NCBI RefSeq assembly: GCF_009739465.1
Contig: NZ_WHOM01000067.1
Span: 1-64,000 of the forward strand
Length of the DNA: 64,000 nt
Source of the DNA: Streptomyces apocyni
GTDB taxonomy: Bacteria; Actinomycetota; Actinomycetes; Streptomycetales; Streptomycetaceae
Direction: 5' to 3'
Both the position numbers and the translations under genes were made by a program. The notes beneath the pieces were generated by a model. The model made no database searches. It was not told the DNA's origin and worked only from the letters and a program-made list of their open reading frames with translations. Positions 16,322 through 23,658 of the stretch are shown one piece after another (position 1 is the first letter of the stretch; each line of letters begins with the position of its first letter).

Positions 16322-17081
16322 GGTGGACCTTGGTGTTGGAGGCCTGGGCGCGGGGCCGTACCACCAGGAGGTCGATGTTGACGTGGCTGGGCCGGGTGAC
16401 GGCCCAGGTGATGGTCTCGGCGACGTCGTCCGCGGACAGAGGTTCGGCGACACCCTCGTAGACCTTCGCGGCCTTCTGCTCGTCGCCGCGGAAGCGGGTG
16501 GTGGCGAACTCCTCGGTCCTGACCATGCCGGGGGCGACCTCGATGACCCGGACCGGCTGCCCGACGATCTCCAGGCGGAGGGTCTCGGCGAGTACCCGGG
16601 CGCCGTTCTTGGCGGCGACGTACCCGGCACCGCCCTCGTAGGTGGCGTGGCCCGCGGTGGAGGAGAGGACGACGACGGTGCCGTCGCCGCTCGCGGTGAG
16701 CGCGGGCAGCAGGGCCTGGGTGAGGTTGAGTACGCCGATGACGTTCACCTCGTACATCTGGCGCCAGTCGTCGGGGTCGCCGGTGGCTACGGGGTCGGCG
16801 CCCAGTGCGCCGCCCGCGTTGTTGACCAGGACGCCGATGGTGCGGAAGGCCGTGGCGAACTCGTCGACGGCGGCGCGGTCGGTGACGTCGAGGGCGTAGG
16901 CCGTGGCCTGGTGGCCCGCGGCGTTGATCTCCTCGGCGAGCGCCTCGATGCGGTCCTTGCGGCGTGCGGTGAGCACGACGCGGTATCCGGCGGCCGCCAG
17001 CTGCCGTGCGGTCGCGGCACCGATGCCACTGCTCGCGCCAGTGACTACGGCGATGCGGGAGGCGCTGGCGGCGGCGGTCAT
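16311..17081 (-). CDS. short-chain dehydrogenase/reductase (SDR)
   Basis: Classical 256-residue SDR: cofactor loop TGASSGIG (residues ~14-21), NNAG, the catalytic Ser in VVVLSSTAGHATYEGG, and the YxxxK motif in GYVAAKNGARVL. An Arg in the second strand region (LTARRKDRIEAL) suggests NADP preference. The VRTEEFATTRF segment after the PG motif resembles serine/3-hydroxy acid dehydrogenases of the YdfG type, but the substrate is uncertain. ATG 17081 follows GAGGAG. It is co-transcribed with the tiny membrane protein gene that overlaps its 3' end. Confidence 0.93.
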   Translation of the reverse strand: MTAAASASRIAVVTGASSGIGAATARQLAAAGYRVVLTARRKDRIEALAEEINAAGHQATAYALDVTDRAAVDEFATAFRTIGVLVNNAGGALGADPVATGDPDDWRQMYEVNVIGVLNLTQALLPALTASGDGTVVVLSSTAGHATYEGGAGYVAAKNGARVLAETLRLEIVGQPVRVIEVAPGMVRTEEFATTRFRGDEQKAAKVYEGVAEPLSADDVAETITWAVTRPSHVNIDLLVVRPRAQASNTKVHREL

Positions 17082-17241
17082 GAGTGCTCCTCGTGCGTGT
17101 GTACGACCCTTGCGGTCCAGGCCAGGATAGGGCGGGTGAGGCTCAGCGCACGCGTGGCACGTACATGATGACCGCCATCCCGGCCAGACAGGTCTACGCC
17201 CCGACCCCGTCCGGCCGGCAGATTCCGCCTACGCTGTCGCG

Positions 17242-17676
17242 ATGAAGATCATCGACCTTGAGCCCGGCGACGCCAGGCTCACCACCGAGATACTGCCCGT
17301 CCTGCGGGAACTCCGCCCGCACCTCACCGAGGACCTCTTCCGCGAGGTGTACGCGGAAGGGCACGGGCAGGGCCTGCGCTTCACCGCCGCCTATGCCGAG
17401 GACGGCCGCTGCGTGGGCGTGGCCGGTTGGCGGATCGTGGTCAACACCAGTGCGCTGCGGCAGCTTTACGTAGACGACCTCGTGACCGCGGGCACCGCAC
17501 GCTCCACCGGGGTGGGCCACGGCCTGATCGCCTACCTCGAAGAGCGCGCGCGTGAATCCGGCTGCCGAATCCTCGGGCTGGACTCCGGCACTCAGCGCAC
17601 CGACGCGCACCGCTTCTACCTGCGTGAGCGCCTGGACATCGTCGCCTTCCACTTCGCCAAGCGGCTCAAGGGCTGA
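17242..17676 (+). CDS. GNAT-family N-acetyltransferase
   Basis: A 144-residue single GNAT domain: N-terminal LTTEILPVLRELRPHLTED, the strand LRQLYVDDLVT before the acetyl-CoA loop (motif A region ARSTGVGHGLIAYLEERARE), and the C-terminal motif B (GLDSGTQRTDAHRFYLRERL). It resembles small-molecule or protein acetyltransferases with an unknown acceptor. A TACGCT -10-like box ends six bases before ATG 17242 and no ribosome site is present, so it is probably leaderless. It stands alone, followed by a weak inverted repeat. Confidence 0.88.
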   Translation: MKIIDLEPGDARLTTEILPVLRELRPHLTEDLFREVYAEGHGQGLRFTAAYAEDGRCVGVAGWRIVVNTSALRQLYVDDLVTAGTARSTGVGHGLIAYLEERARESGCRILGLDSGTQRTDAHRFYLRERLDIVAFHFAKRLKG

Positions 17677-17693
17677 GCGGGGCGACAACCGCT

Positions 17694-17728
17694 GAACCCG
17701 CCAACGGGGCTCCATGCTGGGCGGGTTC
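17694..17728 (+). terminator. inverted repeat after the GNAT gene
   Basis: GAACCCGCC (17694-17702) pairs with GGCGGGTTC (17720-17728) around a 17-base loop. There is no T-run, so termination strength is uncertain. Confidence 0.5.
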
Positions 17729-17847
17729 GCCTTAGGTGGTGCCCGTGGTTGGCGCCCGTGGGTGGCGGTGGCTTCACTTAGGATCTTTCTCCAGCTGACG
17801 ACACAGCCGACACAGGAGATGCTGGTGAGGGAGCTGAGAGTTACCCG

Positions 17848-18765
17848 ATGACGCAGGACGGGGACATCCGCTTAGCTTCCGCCACCCGCCAGGCCGTCGC
17901 CTTGCGCTGCCGAAGCCTCACCGAGGCCCGGTGGTTCTCCCGCACGGTGTTCGGTCTCATCCTCGCCAACGCGGTCGTACTCGGCGTCGAGACGTACAGC
18001 GGGATAGCCGGGCGCTGGCAAGCGGAGCTGTGGCTGATCGAGCAGCTCTTCCTGACCGCCTTCACCGTCGAGATCGCCTTGCGGGTCGGCGCGCACGCCG
18101 ACCGCCTCCGGGACTTCTTCCGCGACCCGTGGAACCTCTTCGACCTGGCCGTGGTCCTCTGCGCCCTGCTGCCCGGCCTCCGCGACAACACCACCATCCT
18201 GCGGCTGCTGCGCCTGGCGCGCGTCATGCGTGCTGCCCGCTTTCTGCCCCAACTGCGTATCGTCCTGGTCGCGGTGGGCCGCAGCCTGCCGGGCACCGCC
18301 AGCTTCCTGCTGGTGGGCGCGCTGCTGCTGTACGTGTACGCGATGGTCGGCTGGGTCTTCTTCGCCGCGCACGACCCGGAGAAGTTCGGCTCCATCGGCC
18401 GGGCCGGGCTGACCCTCTTCCTGCTGATGACCCTGGACGGGCTCGGCGACACCGTACGCGCGGGCCTGGAGCTCTCGCGCTGGACCCTCGTCTACTACGC
18501 CTCGTACGTTCTGCTCGCCTCCTTCGTCCTCGTCAACGTCCTGATCGGGGTCGTGATCACGTCTCTCGAAGAGGCCCGCGAACTCGAGCAGCGGGAGGAA
18601 GAGGCGGGCGAGAAGCCGGAGGGAGGGCCGGGCGACGAGGCGGGCGATGGGGCGGACCTGGAGCCGGTCCACGACTCCGATGCCGTACTGCGCGACCGTA
18701 TCGCCGCTGCCCGACGCGCCCTCGACGACCTGGAGGAGAGCCTCGCTGACCGGCACGTACGCTGA
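17848..18765 (+). CDS. single-domain voltage-gated ion channel (BacNav/BacCav type)
   Basis: A 305-residue six-helix channel subunit that would act as a tetramer in the membrane. S1-S3 are visible (VFGLILANAVVLGVETY; LIEQLFLTAFTVEIALRV; WNLFDLAVVLCALLPG). S4 carries arginines every third residue (R119, R122, R125, R128, R131), a complete voltage sensor. The pore loop holds the filter TLDGLGD at 195-201, with Asp where sodium channels have Glu and a second Asp at the end. S6 is VLLASFVLVNVLIGVVITSL. The cytoplasmic tail starts with a Glu-rich coiled-coil-like helix and ends with ALDDLEESLADR. ATG 17848 has a GAG-rich stretch upstream. It precedes blaI by 31 bases. Confidence 0.88.
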   Translation: MTQDGDIRLASATRQAVALRCRSLTEARWFSRTVFGLILANAVVLGVETYSGIAGRWQAELWLIEQLFLTAFTVEIALRVGAHADRLRDFFRDPWNLFDLAVVLCALLPGLRDNTTILRLLRLARVMRAARFLPQLRIVLVAVGRSLPGTASFLLVGALLLYVYAMVGWVFFAAHDPEKFGSIGRAGLTLFLLMTLDGLGDTVRAGLELSRWTLVYYASYVLLASFVLVNVLIGVVITSLEEARELEQREEEAGEKPEGGPGDEAGDGADLEPVHDSDAVLRDRIAAARRALDDLEESLADRHVR

Positions 18766-18796
18766 CGCCTGGTGTTCGGGCAGGGAGGCGGTAGCG

Positions 18797-19216
18797 ATGC
18801 GGGGCTTCGGCGAGCTGGAGCAGGCGATCATGGACGCGGTTTGGGCCGCGGACGGACCGCTTACGGTGCGGGAGGTGCTGGAGCGGCTGAACCGCGAGCG
18901 GGCACAGGAGCGGGCCCAGGAGCTGGCGTACAACACCGTCCAGACGGTGACCGAGATCCTGCACCGTAAGGGCTGGCTGTCCCGGGCGAAGGACGGTCGC
19001 GCCTTCCGGTACCGGTCCACGAAGTCCCGTGAGGAGTACGCGGCTTCGCTGATCGACCAGGTCTGGGCGACGGGCGCGGATCGTACGGCGACTCTGGTGC
19101 GGCTGTTCGACGCGATGGACGAGGACGAGGTCGCCGAGCTGCGGGCGGCGCTCGGCGAACGGCGCGAGCGGCGTGAGCGGGGGCGGGGCGCGGGGGACGC
19201 CGGGAGTCGGTCGTGA
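18797..19216 (+). CDS. BlaI/MecI/CopY-family winged-helix repressor
   Basis: A 139-residue repressor: FGELEQAIMDAVWAADGPLT and VREVLERLNRE at the N-terminus, recognition helix region YNTVQTVTEILHRKGWLSR, wing KDGRAFRYRSTKSREEY, and a C-terminal dimerisation helix (ATLVRLFDAMDEDEVAEL). BlaI proteins are inactivated by a membrane M56 protease, which is encoded immediately downstream. GGGAGG eight bases upstream selects ATG 18797. The stop overlaps the protease GTG (GTGA). Its target is probably the envelope genes that follow, judging by shared operator-like blocks at 20244 and 22329. Confidence 0.92.
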   Translation: MRGFGELEQAIMDAVWAADGPLTVREVLERLNRERAQERAQELAYNTVQTVTEILHRKGWLSRAKDGRAFRYRSTKSREEYAASLIDQVWATGADRTATLVRLFDAMDEDEVAELRAALGERRERRERGRGAGDAGSRS

Positions 19217-20229
19217 ACGTCGCGGTCCTGCTGCTGGGGTACGCGGCGCTCATCGCGGTGCTCGCCCCGCCGCTGCTGGCCCGTACCCACTGGGCGGCCC
19301 GCGCTCCACGGCTCGGCATCTGGGCCTGGCAGGCGTTGACCGCGACGGTCGTCGGTTCCGTCGTCCTGGCCGGTCTCGCACTCGCGGTGCCGGTGCTGCC
19401 GGTCAGCGGCGGCCTGGCCGAGCTGCTTCAGGCCTGTTCGCTGACTTTGCGTCAGCAGTACGGGACACCTGGCGGCGGCGCCGTGGCCGCCAGCGGTACG
19501 GCGCTGGCCCTCGCGGTACTCGCCCGCGTCGTCTGGTGCCTGGCCGCGGCCGTGCTGCGGGCCTGGACCGAGCGCCGTCGGCACGCCGCGGTGCTCGCGG
19601 TGGTCGGCCGCGCGCACGCCGGGCTCGGGGTGACCGTGCTGGAGGACGCCCGCCCGGCCGCGTACTGCCTGCCGGGACAGGGCCATCGAGTCGTCCTGAC
19701 CTCAGGGGCGCTGGCGGCCCTGGAACCGGGCGAGCTGGACGCGGTGATCGCCCACGAGCGGGCGCACATCCGGCAGCGCCACCATCTGGTGCTGGCCTAC
19801 GCCGAAGGGCTGGAGCGGGCGTTCCCCCGGCTGAGTCTGTTTCGCACGGCCGCTGTCGAGACGCGGCGGCTGGTGGAGCTGGCCGCTGATGACGCGGCTA
19901 CGGCGCGGACCGGGTCGCTGAGCCTGGCCACGGCACTGGTGGAGCTCGCCGGAGCGGGCGGGCGGCCCGCGGGCTCGTCCTCGGCTGGATCCCCGGCCGG
20001 GCCCCCGGCCTCGCTCGCGGCGTCCGGTGGCCAGGTGGCGGGGCGGGTACGGCGGTTGCTCGGCGGGCATCGGCCGTTGCACCGCGCGGTCGTCTGGGGC
20101 GGGGCGCTGGCGGCGGGTGCGCTGCTCGTACTGCCGCTGGTGGTCGCGGCGCAGCCCGCCATGGCCTCGACCGGGACGAAAAGCTGCCCGTTGCCGGACG
20201 CGCCCGTCGCCGCGTGGGGCGTCTGGTAG
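19213..20229 (+). CDS. M56-family (BlaR1/MecR1-like) membrane metalloprotease
   Basis: A 338-residue integral membrane peptidase. N-terminal helices span residues ~3-22, 38-60 and 92-116. The zinc motif HERAH is at 181-185 in LDAVIAHERAHIRQRHH, and the third ligand is probably E222 in RLVELAADDAA. A last membrane helix is near residues 290-315. Unlike BlaR1 it has no C-terminal penicillin-binding sensor domain, so the signal is not evidently a beta-lactam. It overlaps blaI by four bases, the classical repressor-protease pair. The tail ends with a short extracellular segment containing one Cys. Confidence 0.9.
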   Translation: MNVAVLLLGYAALIAVLAPPLLARTHWAARAPRLGIWAWQALTATVVGSVVLAGLALAVPVLPVSGGLAELLQACSLTLRQQYGTPGGGAVAASGTALALAVLARVVWCLAAAVLRAWTERRRHAAVLAVVGRAHAGLGVTVLEDARPAAYCLPGQGHRVVLTSGALAALEPGELDAVIAHERAHIRQRHHLVLAYAEGLERAFPRLSLFRTAAVETRRLVELAADDAATARTGSLSLATALVELAGAGGRPAGSSSAGSPAGPPASLAASGGQVAGRVRRLLGGHRPLHRAVVWGGALAAGALLVLPLVVAAQPAMASTGTKSCPLPDAPVAAWGVW

Positions 20230-20243
20230 GTTCACTCACGGTC

Positions 20244-20267
20244 ACCTATATGGGTTAGGTGGTGAGG
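20244..20267. promoter_or_regulatory. operator-like block A of the BlaI-linked module (ACCT-N9-AGGT)
   Basis: ACCTATATGGGTTAGGT (20244-20260) is an imperfect palindrome immediately before the secreted-protein gene. With its right flank, TTAGGTGGTGAGG (20255-20267), it matches the block at 22329-22352 in opposite orientation. Thirteen bases are identical, plus the AGGT end. Proposed as the binding site of the adjacent BlaI-type repressor (inference). Confidence 0.5.
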
Positions 20268-20284
20268 TGTGCGGAGGTGGGGCG

Positions 20285-20764
20285 GTGCTGGCCTCCGTAC
20301 CCGTGCGTCCGCTCGCACGCCTCCTCGCCGCCGTACTGACCGCCGTGGCCGTACTGGTGATGGTCTGCGCTTCCGCCGTGGCGGCGAGCGCGCGCCAGGA
20401 CGTGGACCTGGACCCGGCCATGGCCGGGGAGGCGCGGGCCGCCGCCCCGGCAGTGCTGGCCCCAGCGGTTCCGGCGCTGGACGAGCAAGCCGCCCCGCAA
20501 GCGGCATCCCAAGCGGCCCTCCAAGCGGCACCCCAGGGCGAGCGCGTCTGCGAGCAGTGCGTCGAACGGGGCCACTCGAACTGCGACGGGCCCGTCCGGC
20601 ACGCGGTACGCGACACCACGCCGACCCCGAAGCCCGGCGCGGCGGTCCCCCGTGGCCCGTACGCCCTGGCCGGACCGGCTCCCGAGCCGAGCCCGATCCG
20701 TCTCACCGGCGGCGCCGACCCGCGCGCCCCTGACCTTCATCTGCTGCAACTCCTGCGCGTGTAG
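20285..20764 (+). CDS. secreted protein with Cys-containing central motif, unknown function
   Basis: A 159-residue protein from GTG 20285, with GGAGGTGG five bases upstream. The N-terminus is a signal peptide or anchor (RPLARLLAAVLTAVAVLVMV to AVAASA). The next ~40 residues are Ala/Gln/Pro-rich with a repeated AAxQAA pattern. Then comes the only distinctive element, GERVCEQCVERGHSNCDGPV, with CxxC and a third Cys next to His, which could bind metal or be redox active. The C-terminus is Pro-rich. No family is recognised. Its position between an M56 protease and DUF3105/DUF305 genes suggests an extracytoplasmic role in that module. Confidence 0.7.
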   Translation: MLASVPVRPLARLLAAVLTAVAVLVMVCASAVAASARQDVDLDPAMAGEARAAAPAVLAPAVPALDEQAAPQAASQAALQAAPQGERVCEQCVERGHSNCDGPVRHAVRDTTPTPKPGAAVPRGPYALAGPAPEPSPIRLTGGADPRAPDLHLLQLLRV

Positions 20765-20820
20765 AGCACCCCGCGGCGGGACCGGCACAGCCGTGCCGTC
20801 CGCCGCCCGTGCCTCCATGA

Positions 20821-20844
20821 CCACATCGCCACATCGCCACATCG
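20821..20844. repeat. three perfect 8-bp tandem repeats CCACATCG
   Basis: CCACATCG three times in a row, 63 bases before the DUF3105 start. It is followed by a looser repeat with unit GTGATGACAAAT-like (20857-20888). Could be an array of regulator half-sites. Confidence 0.6.
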
Positions 20845-20906
20845 GCACGTCCTATGAGTGACGACAAGTGATGACAAATGGCGACAGCAGGACGAAAGGC
20901 ATTTCC

Positions 20907-21542
20907 ATGGGTTCCAAGACCAACAAGAAGCAGGCGGAGGCCCGCCGGGCCCGCATCGAGGAGCTGCGCCGCGCGGAGCAGGCCCGCGAGAAGCGCAACC
21001 GGATCATGGCGATCACCGCGTCGACCGTGATCCTCGCGGGCGTGGTCGGCGGCGGCTGGTACCTCGTCGGCGCCGCGAACGACAAGCAGCAGGCCAAGTC
21101 CGCCCCGGTGAAGGGCGAGCAGAACTGGTCCGACCTGAGCCAGAACCATGTGGACCAGCGGGTCGACTACCCCATGAGCCCGGCCGCGGGCGGCGACCAC
21201 CACCAGGCCTGGCTCAACTGCGACGCCGAGGTCTACACGAAGGAGGTTCCGGAGGAGAACGCGGTGCACTCACTGGAACACGGCGCGGTCTGGGTCACGT
21301 ACAACGACAAGGTCTCGGACGCCGACATCAAGGCGTTGACCGACACGGTGTCCAAGACCTCGTACACCTTCCTGAGCCCCTACAAGGACCAGTCCGCGCC
21401 GATAACGCTGACCGCCTGGGGTCACCAGCTAGGGGTCGACGAGGCGGACGACGCGCGCGTGGCGGAGTTTCTGGACAAGTACGTCCAGGGTCCGCAGACG
21501 CCTGAGCCGGGCGCCGCCTGCGGTGGCGGAGTCGGAGCATGA
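20907..21542 (+). CDS. DUF3105 domain protein, membrane anchored
   Basis: A 211-residue protein from ATG 20907 with GAAAGG eight bases upstream. It has a basic coiled cytoplasmic N-terminus (KKQAEARRARIEELRRAEQA), one membrane helix (IMAITASTVILAGVVGGGWY), then an extracytoplasmic DUF3105 domain with the conserved run MSPAAGGDHHQAWLNCDAEV and the His-rich motif AVHSLEHGAVWVTY. The domain is often found beside DUF305 copper-associated proteins; a metal-related function is plausible but unproven. The stop overlaps the DUF305 ATG (ATGA), so the two are translationally coupled. Confidence 0.9.
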   Translation: MGSKTNKKQAEARRARIEELRRAEQAREKRNRIMAITASTVILAGVVGGGWYLVGAANDKQQAKSAPVKGEQNWSDLSQNHVDQRVDYPMSPAAGGDHHQAWLNCDAEVYTKEVPEENAVHSLEHGAVWVTYNDKVSDADIKALTDTVSKTSYTFLSPYKDQSAPITLTAWGHQLGVDEADDARVAEFLDKYVQGPQTPEPGAACGGGVGA

Positions 21543-22246
21543 GCGACGGCGCCAAGGGCAGCGGTACGAGCGACGACGGCGGCGGCGGCGGCGCGCGCGA
21601 CGGCGGCGGCGCGCGCGGTCCAGCTCGGTGGCTGCCGTACGCCGGGGCCGCGCTCGCGTTGTGCCTGGCGGTCGTCGCCCTGGTGGTGATGACCGCCTCG
21701 CGCGGCGACGGCGCGGGCACGGGCAAGACCCCGGACGCGGGCTCGGCGGACGCCGGATTCGCCCGTGACATGGCCGTACACCACCAGCAGGCGGTGGAGA
21801 TGTCGTTCATCGTGCGCGAGCGCACCGACGACGAAGAGGTACGCCGCCTCGCCTACGACATCATCAACACCCAGGCCAACCAACGCGGCATGCTGCTCGG
21901 CCGCCTGGAGGTGTGGGACCTGCCGAAGTCCTCGCAGCGGCCGCCGATGGCCTGGATGGGCCACGACATGGCGTACGAGCCGCGCGACGGGTCTCTGATG
22001 CCGGGCATGGCCACCAACACCGAACTCGACCGGCTGCGTCAGGCCAAGGGCAAGGACGCCGAGGTGCGCTTTCTGAAGCTGATGACCGAACACCACCGCG
22101 CTGGCGTGGACATGGCCCAGGGGGCTGTGGACCGGGCCGATGACGGGGTGCTGGTGCGACTGGCGGAGGGCATGGTCCGCGGGCAGCGGTCGGAGATGAG
22201 ACTGATGGCCGACTTGCTCGCGGCGCGCGGCGTTCCTTCTGGCTGA
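21539..22246 (+). CDS. DUF305 domain protein (ferritin-like, copper-associated)
   Basis: A 235-residue protein with a Gly-rich cytoplasmic N-terminus and one membrane helix (WLPYAGAALALCLAVVALVV), then an extracytoplasmic DUF305 domain. The domain carries the two family motifs, ARDMAVHHQQAVEMS and LMTEHHRAGVDMAQGAV, each with paired His and Met-containing helices, plus NQRGMLLGRLEVW between them. DUF305 proteins form four-helix bundles and occur in copper-handling loci (family knowledge). It is coupled to DUF3105 by ATGA overlap and followed by the ccdA transcription unit. Confidence 0.93.
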   Translation: MSDGAKGSGTSDDGGGGGARDGGGARGPARWLPYAGAALALCLAVVALVVMTASRGDGAGTGKTPDAGSADAGFARDMAVHHQQAVEMSFIVRERTDDEEVRRLAYDIINTQANQRGMLLGRLEVWDLPKSSQRPPMAWMGHDMAYEPRDGSLMPGMATNTELDRLRQAKGKDAEVRFLKLMTEHHRAGVDMAQGAVDRADDGVLVRLAEGMVRGQRSEMRLMADLLAARGVPSG

Positions 22247-22328
22247 CCGCGGCGGCGGCGGGGGCGGGGGCGGCGAGAGAGCCACTGCCCCCGCCCCCCA
22301 CTCCCGCCCCCCAGCCCCCTCGCGACCC

Positions 22329-22352
22329 CCTCACCACCTAATGACCTAAGGT
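22329..22352. promoter_or_regulatory. operator-like block B before ccdA (ACCT-N9-AGGT)
   Basis: CCTCACCACCTAA (22329-22341) is the exact reverse complement of 20255-20267. ACCTAATGACCTAAGGT (22336-22352) has the same ACCT-N9-AGGT spacing as block A. It lies 67-90 bases upstream of the ccdA start, in promoter position. Confidence 0.5.
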
Positions 22353-22418
22353 GCATAGGAGATCAGGTGCGCCTCGACGCACCACCACAGCCGCCCCAAC
22401 TGGCCGAAAGGCAGCGTC

Positions 22419-23219
22419 TTGTCACTCGAAATCAGCCAGGTGGTCGGCTCCGGATCGCTCTTCCTAGCCGCGCCCATCGCGCTGGCCGCGGGGGCGATCA
22501 CGGTCGCCTCCCCCTGCTGTCTGCCCCTGGTCCCGGGCTACCTCTCGTACGCCACGGGCATGACCGCCGCCGATGCCCAACAGCAGCAGGAGCGGCAGGA
22601 TCAGCAGGAGCAGCGGGGTGCTGGCGCCCGCACACGCGGCCGGGCGCTGCTCGGCACCGCCCTGTTCGTCCTGGGCTTCGCGGCCGTCTTCACCGCGTAC
22701 GGTGCGCTGTTCGGCTCGGTCAGCACCCTGCTCCTGGCCCACCAGGACAGGGTGTTCCTCGTGTTGGGCACGCTCACCATCGTGCTCGGCCTGCTGTTCA
22801 TGGGCGTACTGGAACGCGTCCCGCTGCTCTCGCGCACGTTCCGCCCGCAGTTCACCCCGCGCGCCGGACTCGCCGGAGCGCCGCTGCTCGGGGTGATGTT
22901 CGCTGTCGGCTGGACCCCCTGTGTCGGCCCGACGCTCGCCGCGGTGCTGTCCCTGTCGATGACTACCGGCTCCGCTTCGCGCGGTGCCTTCCTGGCTTTC
23001 CTGTACGCGGTCGGCGTCGGCGTCCCGTTCCTGCTCTTCACCCTCGTCCTCGGCAAGAGCATGCGCGCCTTCGCGTTCGCCCGCCGCCACGCGCGCGTGG
23101 TGCTGCGCCTCGGGGGCGCGCTCCTGGTGGCGGTCGGCGTCGCCCAGGTCACCGGGGCATGGGCCCTGATGATCCACGAGTTGCAGGTCTGGGTCGGCGG
23201 CTACGAACTCCCCTTGTAG
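22419..23219 (+). CDS. CcdA-family thiol-disulfide membrane protein
   Basis: A 266-residue polytopic protein that would pass electrons from cytoplasmic thioredoxin to extracytoplasmic thiol proteins. It starts at TTG 22419 with GAAAGG seven bases upstream. The two redox Cys regions of CcdA/DsbD-beta are present: ASPCCLPLVPGYLSY and VGWTPCVGPTLAAVLSL, the first with an unusual CC. A Gln/Arg-rich loop (MTAADAQQQQERQDQQEQRG) follows the first helix. It is distinct from the system II CcdA at 28575. Linkage to DUF3105/DUF305 suggests a dedicated reductant supply for that envelope module rather than cytochrome c assembly. Confidence 0.92.
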   Translation: MSLEISQVVGSGSLFLAAPIALAAGAITVASPCCLPLVPGYLSYATGMTAADAQQQQERQDQQEQRGAGARTRGRALLGTALFVLGFAAVFTAYGALFGSVSTLLLAHQDRVFLVLGTLTIVLGLLFMGVLERVPLLSRTFRPQFTPRAGLAGAPLLGVMFAVGWTPCVGPTLAAVLSLSMTTGSASRGAFLAFLYAVGVGVPFLLFTLVLGKSMRAFAFARRHARVVLRLGGALLVAVGVAQVTGAWALMIHELQVWVGGYELPL

Positions 23220-23260
23220 GCGAAGGCGAAGGCGAAGGCGAAGGCGAAGGCGCAGGCGCG
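23219..23260. repeat. hexanucleotide repeat GGCGAA
   Basis: Five perfect GGCGAA units (23219-23248) followed by GGCGCA and GGCGCG, starting on the last base of the ccdA stop codon. Lies between convergent genes. Confidence 0.8.
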
Positions 23261-23275
23261 CGCGCCCGCCTCGCG

Positions 23276-23488
23276 TCAGGCGCCCTTGATCTCGCTGAGG
23301 GCGTGGGCGACGAGGGCGTTGGCGTGGCCGTGTCCGAGCCCGTGCTCGGACTTGAGCCATGTGACGAGCTCCCCGTGCTTGGTCAGCGGGGAGGAGTGGA
23401 TGAGTTCCTTCCACTCCGCGATCGGGCGGCCGTACTTCTTCTCGATGGAGGGGAAGTAACTGGCGGGTCCCTTGACGGCGTTGGTCAT
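23276..23488 (-). CDS. DUF4287 small protein
   Basis: A 70-residue cytosolic protein that fits DUF4287 end to end: GPASYFPSIEKKYGRPIAEW, then LTKHGELVTWLKSEHGLGHG and HANALVAHAL. The second half (LKxxHGLGHGHANAL) is the most conserved part in related DUF4287 proteins, which are sometimes fused to other domains. The function is unknown. No clear ribosome site precedes ATG 23488. It converges on ccdA across the GGCGAA repeat. Confidence 0.88.
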   Translation of the reverse strand: MTNAVKGPASYFPSIEKKYGRPIAEWKELIHSSPLTKHGELVTWLKSEHGLGHGHANALVAHALSEIKGA

Positions 23489-23658
23489 GTCTGAGGTGTC
23501 CCGTCTCTCTGCGTGAGTCTCTCTGCGCGAGCTTGGCGACCCTTATGACCGGAGGCGGGCGACGAACTCATCGGCAGGAGAAGGTGACGTGCGTCACGCG
23601 CCTCCCTCCCGGGAGGTCTCAGGTCTGAACCAACCCGAGCGGTGCGGTCACGTCCAGG

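Noticed and set aside
19213..20229. BlaR1-type beta-lactam resistance sensor
   Set aside because: No penicillin-binding sensor domain and no beta-lactamase or PBP gene in the surroundings.
23219..23260. CRISPR-like array
   Set aside because: The six-base units have no spacers and there are no cas genes; it is a simple microsatellite.
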